Translations under genes and position numbers: made by a program
Assembly: GCF_937976295.1 (NCBI RefSeq)
Contig: NZ_CALJRY010000312.1
Coordinates: 1 to 9,725, forward strand
DNA: 9,725 bases
Direction of reading: 5' to 3'
Origin: an uncultured Rothia sp.
GTDB lineage: Bacteria; Actinomycetota; Actinomycetes; Actinomycetales; Micrococcaceae
Notes under the pieces: model-generated
The model's database searches: none
Seen by the model: the letters and a program-made list of their open reading frames with translations, nothing else
Told to the model about the DNA's origin: nothing
Part shown: in pieces, positions 6,435 to 9,725 of the stretch
Position numbering within the stretch: position 1 is the stretch's first letter
Layout of the letters: the number at the start of each line of letters is the position of its first letter

Positions 6435-7411
6435 CCCCGCGGAGTGTGGGTTTGAACAGCACTTTTCTGATGCGCCGACGCTGGAGGCGTAAAACAGAGT
6501 GGTTCTTCGTTCGGCGATATTTAGAGCGAGTAGGGGGCTTAAGGGGTCTTGCCTCACCCCGCACTCGGGCGTGTTTAAGGATGTATGTTTTTACATTCTT
6601 CAAGTGTTGCTTTAAGTGGGATTCGATTTTTTCGAGGAAACCTGCAGGATTACCCACAGTGCAACCACAAGATATGGGGTAAACACCGATGTAATTCCAC
6701 TAGATATTCACCCCTGCAAGTTTTCGCCCCCTCGGCACCCCGTGTGGGAACCGGTTTTTCTGGATTAGTCGGCAATGCATAGCGGGTGAATAGAGTGCAT
6801 ATTTGAGGATTACCGAGCGGGTTTCCCTTTGCTGAATCGGGTATTTCCTCTGAGGCTTTGAAGGCCTCCTCGCAGACAGAAAGCTGAGTTACCCACCCTC
6901 CTCTCCCCCATCTTTTGGGAGCACTGAGGCGCGGCTCTTTTATTTTTCAAGCCATAAATATGACTGAAATCACTTAATTTGGCATGTGTGCCCACCCTTC
7001 ACTGGGCGCCCCTCTCCATCAAATAGCTCCCCGTCAATAGGGTGTGGTCGCAATACTTTACAGTGATTGATATCTTGAGCACTCCATAGACTCTCAGGGA
7101 TTACTAAGGTGCTTTTTCGTGCATTTTGACCTCAAAATAGTCTAAAATGAATCGTGCAACACATCAATGATGATTCGACAGCATCTACCCCCTCACCGGG
7201 GCGTGAACAGAGCAACTTCAAAGATGAGTTCACCAGTACCCCTCGCCCGCGGCGTGAGGTACCCCCGAGGTCACTTCCGGAACGGAGTCTGAAACCGCGG
7301 CATTTGCCTAAAGTTTTCCCCCTTTCACGACCTCACCCAACACGCCATACAACCACGCGCCCGCCGCCGGGTGCCCCGAGCCCGCCTCGGAAAAGATCAA
7401 GGAGTTCACCG
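6435..7411. other. Long intergenic region without a credible gene
   Basis: Nearly 1 kb between the divergent ileS and lipoprotein genes. Short open frames exist on both strands (for example 6400-6657 minus and 6410-6682 plus), but they lack ribosome sites and have unbiased, arginine- and cysteine-rich compositions, so I do not call them. The left two thirds is less GC-rich than the genes and contains poly-T runs and short hairpins. One hairpin with a T tract near 6903-6946 is listed separately. From about 7150 the sequence is GC-rich 5' leader of the lipoprotein gene, with a small hairpin CCGAG/CTCGG (7376-7390) just before its ribosome site. A -10-like TAAAAT at 7143-7148 lies 11 bases after TTGACC (7126-7131), too close to be a standard pair. 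Confidence 0.6.
6903..6946 (+). terminator. Possible intrinsic terminator or small-RNA 3' end
   Basis: CTCCC (6903-6907) pairs with GGGAG (6917-6921). Overlapping it, GAGC (6919-6922) can pair with GCTC (6934-6937), which is directly followed by TTTATTTTT (6938-6946). The weaker hairpin GAGGC/GCCTC (6852-6868) lies upstream. Hairpin plus T tract is the layout of an intrinsic terminator on the plus strand, but no plus-strand gene precedes it, so it could end an unrecognised small RNA. The stems are short and this may be chance in a low-GC stretch. Confidence 0.25.
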
Positions 7412-8374
7412 ATGCTCTCATTCGACCGCTCTTCGAGTACCCGTTCCACCGCTTCCCACCTCTTGAGCCGCCGCACTCTGCTGCTCGGTGGCGCGGTTTC
7501 CCTCATGGCTGGTTGCGCCTCCGATATTCGCCCGCTGAGCGAAGAGGCAAAAGCTAAGGTAGGTTCCCCCTCCCCTTCCGCAAGCGCAACCGCTTCGCCT
7601 TCTGCATCTAGTTCGGCCTCTACTACCGCTACTTCCTCCGCGAGCGCTTCAGCAAATGCCACAAGCAGCTCGTCCAGCGCGGCACGCGTACCCGTTTCCG
7701 AGGATGCGCTGGTCGAGGGCTGGCAGAAGTACCCCGGACCCCTGAAGCTGACCGGCGAGTACATGGGCGAGTACCAGCCGGCAACCGCTTCTTCCCCGGC
7801 GAAGAACGTGCCCAAGCCCCTCAAAACCGTTCCGCACCGTGAGGAACCGACCTTCCAGGGCGCCTACGAGACGTTGCGCGCCTACTACAGCGCCCAGATC
7901 GCCGCGCTCAAGGACGGACGCTACGCGGATCAGGCGATTGAGCTGACCTACCCGGCTGATAAGAGCGCCATTGATGAGGTCAAGGCGGTCAAGGAACTGT
8001 ACGAGAAGAACGGCTGGTATATGGACTTCACGTGCAGCATTTCCATGCGGAATACCGAACCGGACAGTGCCGTGAAGGACGGTGACGGCTACGTAGAAAT
8101 CTTGGTGGACTCCCAGTATTCTGCCACCGCCATCCATCAGCCGGATGGCACCGAGCGCAAGGTTCCGGCGATTACTCAGGTATCCGTTTCGCACATCATG
8201 CTCTACACCGAGGGTAAGTGGTGGCGCATTAGTACCGGCTATCTGGACGAGCGTTTTGCTGGAGGCAAGGGCTCTTCAGGCTCTTCTGGCTCCGGTTCTT
8301 CTAGTTCTGGAGGTTCCGGCTCTGCCGGTTCTAGCGGTTCTTCATCCTCGGGTCGCGGCTCCACTAAGGTCTAG
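7412..8374 (+). CDS. Secreted Tat-type lipoprotein, DUF6318-like
   Basis: A 320-residue surface lipoprotein of unknown function. The signal peptide has a twin arginine at 20-21 (SRRTLLLGG) and a lipobox LMAGC with the lipidated Cys35, predicting Tat export and anchoring to the outer face of the membrane. Residues 52-90 are a Ser/Ala/Pro/Thr linker. The folded part (about 95-283) includes SPAKNVPKP (128-136), GAYETLRAYYSAQIAAL (150-166), KELYEKNGW (194-202) and YTEGKWWRIS (265-274). The tail after 284 is nearly all Gly and Ser. The SPAKNVP motif and general layout resemble the DUF6318 family of actinobacterial lipoproteins; this is from memory and is not certain. The start is the ATG at 7412 with AAGGAG 7 bases upstream (7399-7404). 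The frame is open a further 86 codons upstream, but that stretch would bury the signal peptide. It is a paralogue of the next gene. Confidence 0.85.
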   Translation: MLSFDRSSSTRSTASHLLSRRTLLLGGAVSLMAGCASDIRPLSEEAKAKVGSPSPSASATASPSASSSASTTATSSASASANATSSSSSAARVPVSEDALVEGWQKYPGPLKLTGEYMGEYQPATASSPAKNVPKPLKTVPHREEPTFQGAYETLRAYYSAQIAALKDGRYADQAIELTYPADKSAIDEVKAVKELYEKNGWYMDFTCSISMRNTEPDSAVKDGDGYVEILVDSQYSATAIHQPDGTERKVPAITQVSVSHIMLYTEGKWWRISTGYLDERFAGGKGSSGSSGSGSSSSGGSGSAGSSGSSSSGRGSTKV

Positions 8375-8451
8375 CACCGCAGGGGCCTACTACCCCTTCC
8401 CCGGTCTTATCTCCGGTTGAGAGTAGCCCCGTCTTATCAATCCAATAGCTC

Positions 8452-8507
8452 ATAACCCAAAGTCGTTGAGGCACAATCCCCCTTGCACCTCACCGACTTT
8501 GGGTTAT
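8452..8507. terminator. Long symmetric hairpin between the lipoprotein genes
   Basis: ATAACCCAAAGTCG (8452-8465) is perfectly complementary to CGACTTTGGGTTAT (8494-8507). After one mismatch the stem continues with TGAGG (8467-8471) against CCTCA (8488-8492), enclosing a C-rich loop. It lies 77 bases after the stop of the first lipoprotein gene and before the promoter candidate of the second, as expected for a terminator. There is no clean T tract. The near-perfect symmetry also fits a dispersed repeat copy serving as a terminator. Confidence 0.65.
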
Positions 8508-8536
8508 TGCGCCTTAAAGACAATGTCCAGGGTTTT

Positions 8537-8612
8537 TTGACGAAGTTTTAAAACCACTCTTCTATAGTGAGAAGTGGATACTTCATGCGTATCCCGGTAC
8601 CCCCTTTGTACC
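8537..8612 (+). promoter_or_regulatory. Candidate promoter and structured 5' leader of second lipoprotein gene
   Basis: TATAGT (8563-8568) is a good -10 box; TTGACG (8537-8542) is a possible -35 but the spacing of 20 is long. CTTCT (8559-8563) and AGAAG (8570-8574) form an inverted repeat over the -10 box. A start about 7 bases after the -10 would fall at 8575-8576, exactly where the hairpin GGATAC/GTATCC (8576-8594) begins; a second hairpin, GGTAC/GTACC, follows (8596-8612). Both have 7-base loops. The leader to the ATG would be about 130 bases. Confidence 0.4.
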
Positions 8613-8705
8613 GCGCACCATACAAAAACGACGAGGCGGATCCTTTCGTACGCATCACAGCGTTGTGAAGCGAGCTACCTCGATCAACCACTTTCAGGAG
8701 ATACC

Positions 8706-9662
8706 ATGTCCTTCCGGCCGAGTGCACACGCCAGCCTCTCTGCTAACGACCGAAACGGATTGACCCGCCGCGCCGTTCTTTTTGGCGGTCTGACTGCCGG
8801 TGCTTTGGCTCTAGCAGGATGCGCTTTCAACAAGGATATTCGCCCCACCGGTGCCGGCGAGACTTCCTCCGGTTCCCCGAGCGCCTCCGCTTCCCCCTCA
8901 GCTTCGGCTTCGCCTTCTGCGTCTGCCTCGGCTTCGGCATCCGCCTCTGCTTCTTCTTCGTCCTCGTCAAGCCATAACGCCGCGAAGATTATTCCGTCCG
9001 ACGAGTTCTTGAAGGACTATAAGAAGTACGTTGGCGACGTCAAGTACGAGTTCAAGCCCGCTGTTGCGCACTACGTTGAGCCGACCGACACCTCCCCCGC
9101 GAAGAACGTTCCGATTCCGGTCATTGATACGGTGGCTCAGCGTACCGTCAGCCTCGAAGGTGCTTACAAGACCCTGGCGGCTTACCAGAGCGCGTACATT
9201 GCTGCGATGTACAACGGCGACCTGCAGTACCTCAAGGGTCTGGTCCACGGCGCTGACAGCGGTCTGGTCAACAACCTGAAGGCTATCGCTAAGCTCTACG
9301 CTGCGGGCGGCTGGACTAAGGACTACGAGAGCAAGCTGAGCATCCGTGACGACATGGCTGGAAAGGCTCTCGCCTCTACCGATTTGGCTGTTGTGGCGTT
9401 CCCCTGCCGGGATGTCGTCAAGGAATACACCATCTACCAGAACGGCACGGGTGAGGTTCAGAAGGCAAGCACCCTGGATGTCGTGATTTACGTGGTGTAC
9501 GCCGAGGGCAAGTGGCGCGTGACCAGCCGCGAGTACTTCGTGTCCCAGTACAGCGACCAGTTCCGCAAGGTCTTTGAGGGTCCCTCCGCGTCGGCTTCTG
9601 CAAGCAAGTCCAGTGGCTCCGGTAGCTCCAGCTCCGGTAGCAGTAGCGACTTCAAGATCTAG
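8706..9662 (+). CDS. Secreted Tat-type lipoprotein, paralogue of the preceding one
   Basis: A 318-residue surface lipoprotein of unknown function. The signal peptide carries TRRAVLFGG (20-28) with the twin arginine at 21-22, and a lipobox LAGC with Cys39, so Tat export and membrane anchoring are predicted. Residues 57-89 are an almost pure Ser/Ala/Pro linker built from SAS and SPSAS units, then poly-Ser. The domain that follows (about 95-290) matches the first lipoprotein in order and spacing: TSPAKNVPIP (129-138), GAYKTLAAYQSAYIAAM (152-168), AKLYAAGGW (195-203), LSIRDD (211-216), YAEGKWRVTS (265-274). The tail (293-315) is Ser/Gly-rich. The start is the ATG at 8706, with AGGAG 5 bases upstream (8696-8700). 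An in-frame GTG at 8574 would add 44 residues before the signal peptide and is rejected. Tandem duplication of one ancestral gene is the simplest origin. DUF6318-like membership is inferred, and no enzymatic motif is seen. Confidence 0.85.
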   Translation: MSFRPSAHASLSANDRNGLTRRAVLFGGLTAGALALAGCAFNKDIRPTGAGETSSGSPSASASPSASASPSASASASASASASSSSSSSHNAAKIIPSDEFLKDYKKYVGDVKYEFKPAVAHYVEPTDTSPAKNVPIPVIDTVAQRTVSLEGAYKTLAAYQSAYIAAMYNGDLQYLKGLVHGADSGLVNNLKAIAKLYAAGGWTKDYESKLSIRDDMAGKALASTDLAVVAFPCRDVVKEYTIYQNGTGEVQKASTLDVVIYVVYAEGKWRVTSREYFVSQYSDQFRKVFEGPSASASASKSSGSGSSSSGSSSDFKI

Positions 9663-9725
9663 GCTCTGAGACTCTAGGATCTGAGAGCAACACCCCTGAT
9701 GAAGCGGGGCGGGTATCAGTCGATA
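9659..9725 (+). repeat. 15-base tandem duplication at the stop codon and short tail
   Basis: CTAGGCTCTGAGA (9659-9671) is repeated as CTAGGATCTGAGA (9674-9686) with one change, a 15-base period that includes the TAG stop. GCTCT (9663-9667) can pair with AGAGC (9684-9688), and CCCC (9693-9696) with GGGG (9706-9709); these are weak hairpins that might terminate the lipoprotein transcript. The window ends before anything further can be judged. Confidence 0.4.

Noticed and set aside
6400..6657. 85-residue minus-strand frame and overlapping plus-strand frames upstream of ileS
   Set aside because: No ribosome sites, basic low-information composition, and overlap with the candidate ileS promoter.
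7126..7148. TTGACC and TAAAAT as a promoter for the first lipoprotein gene
   Set aside because: The boxes are only 11 bases apart, too close for a standard sigma-70 promoter; the true promoter was not identified.
7154..7411. 86-codon upstream extension of the first lipoprotein frame
   Set aside because: It has no ribosome site, its composition is Pro/Arg-rich and unlike the protein, and it would bury the signal peptide; the ATG at 7412 has AAGGAG at proper spacing.
8574..8705. 44-codon upstream extension of the second lipoprotein frame from a GTG
   Set aside because: The GTG overlaps the predicted transcription start and hairpin, lacks a ribosome site, and would displace the Tat signal from the N-terminus.
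8874..8972. Repetitive Ser/Ala codon tract that could be taken for a DNA repeat array
   Set aside because: The repetition follows the reading frame of a Ser/Ala/Pro linker with mixed codons; there are no spacers of constant length, so it is not a CRISPR array or a non-coding satellite.

Overview
The window reads as chromosomal DNA of a GC-rich actinobacterium. The lipoprotein pair, the gene order ileS then folC, the eukaryote-type IleS and the translational T-box leader suggest a Micrococcaceae member, most likely Rothia. The genus is an inference from remembered family traits, not a database match. The first 13 bases are identical to the 3' end of the Illumina sequencing adapter, so the left edge is a contig end and not natural sequence.

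Layout, left to right. Positions 1-13 are adapter. Positions 14-638 (minus strand) hold the N-terminal part of a DNA-modification/restriction-type protein with a PD-(D/E)xK-like nuclease motif. It is AT-rich compared with everything else and is cut off by the contig edge. Its short upstream region (639-805) holds a 12-bp palindrome and an overlapping direct repeat that could be an operator. Positions 806-2467 (minus) are folC, folylpolyglutamate/dihydrofolate synthase, with an unusual Ala-rich and acidic C-terminal tail of about 90 residues. Positions 2611-5952 (minus) are ileS, a type 2 isoleucyl-tRNA synthetase. The ileS-folC gap carries a 13-bp GC hairpin and four GGGATA repeats. Upstream of ileS, 5961-6340 (minus) is a T-box riboswitch. 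Its antisequestrator strand is complementary both to the T-box side and to the ileS Shine-Dalgarno sequence, so the leader appears to act on translation rather than by termination.

Positions 6435-7411 form about 1 kb with no credible gene. It contains a possible small-RNA-like hairpin followed by a T tract near 6903-6946. Two plus-strand genes follow (7412-8374 and 8706-9662). They are paralogous secreted lipoproteins with twin-arginine-type signal peptides, long Ser/Ala/Pro linkers and a shared extracellular domain that resembles the DUF6318 family. A long symmetric hairpin separates them. The second has its own promoter candidate and a structured 5' leader.

Functionally the window has a housekeeping minus-strand unit (tRNA charging and folate polyglutamylation) under tRNA-Ile sensing, an accessory restriction-modification gene downstream of it, and an independent surface-lipoprotein locus. 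The best regulatory find is the T-box. The most important caution is that the stop codon of the leftmost gene is created by adapter sequence.
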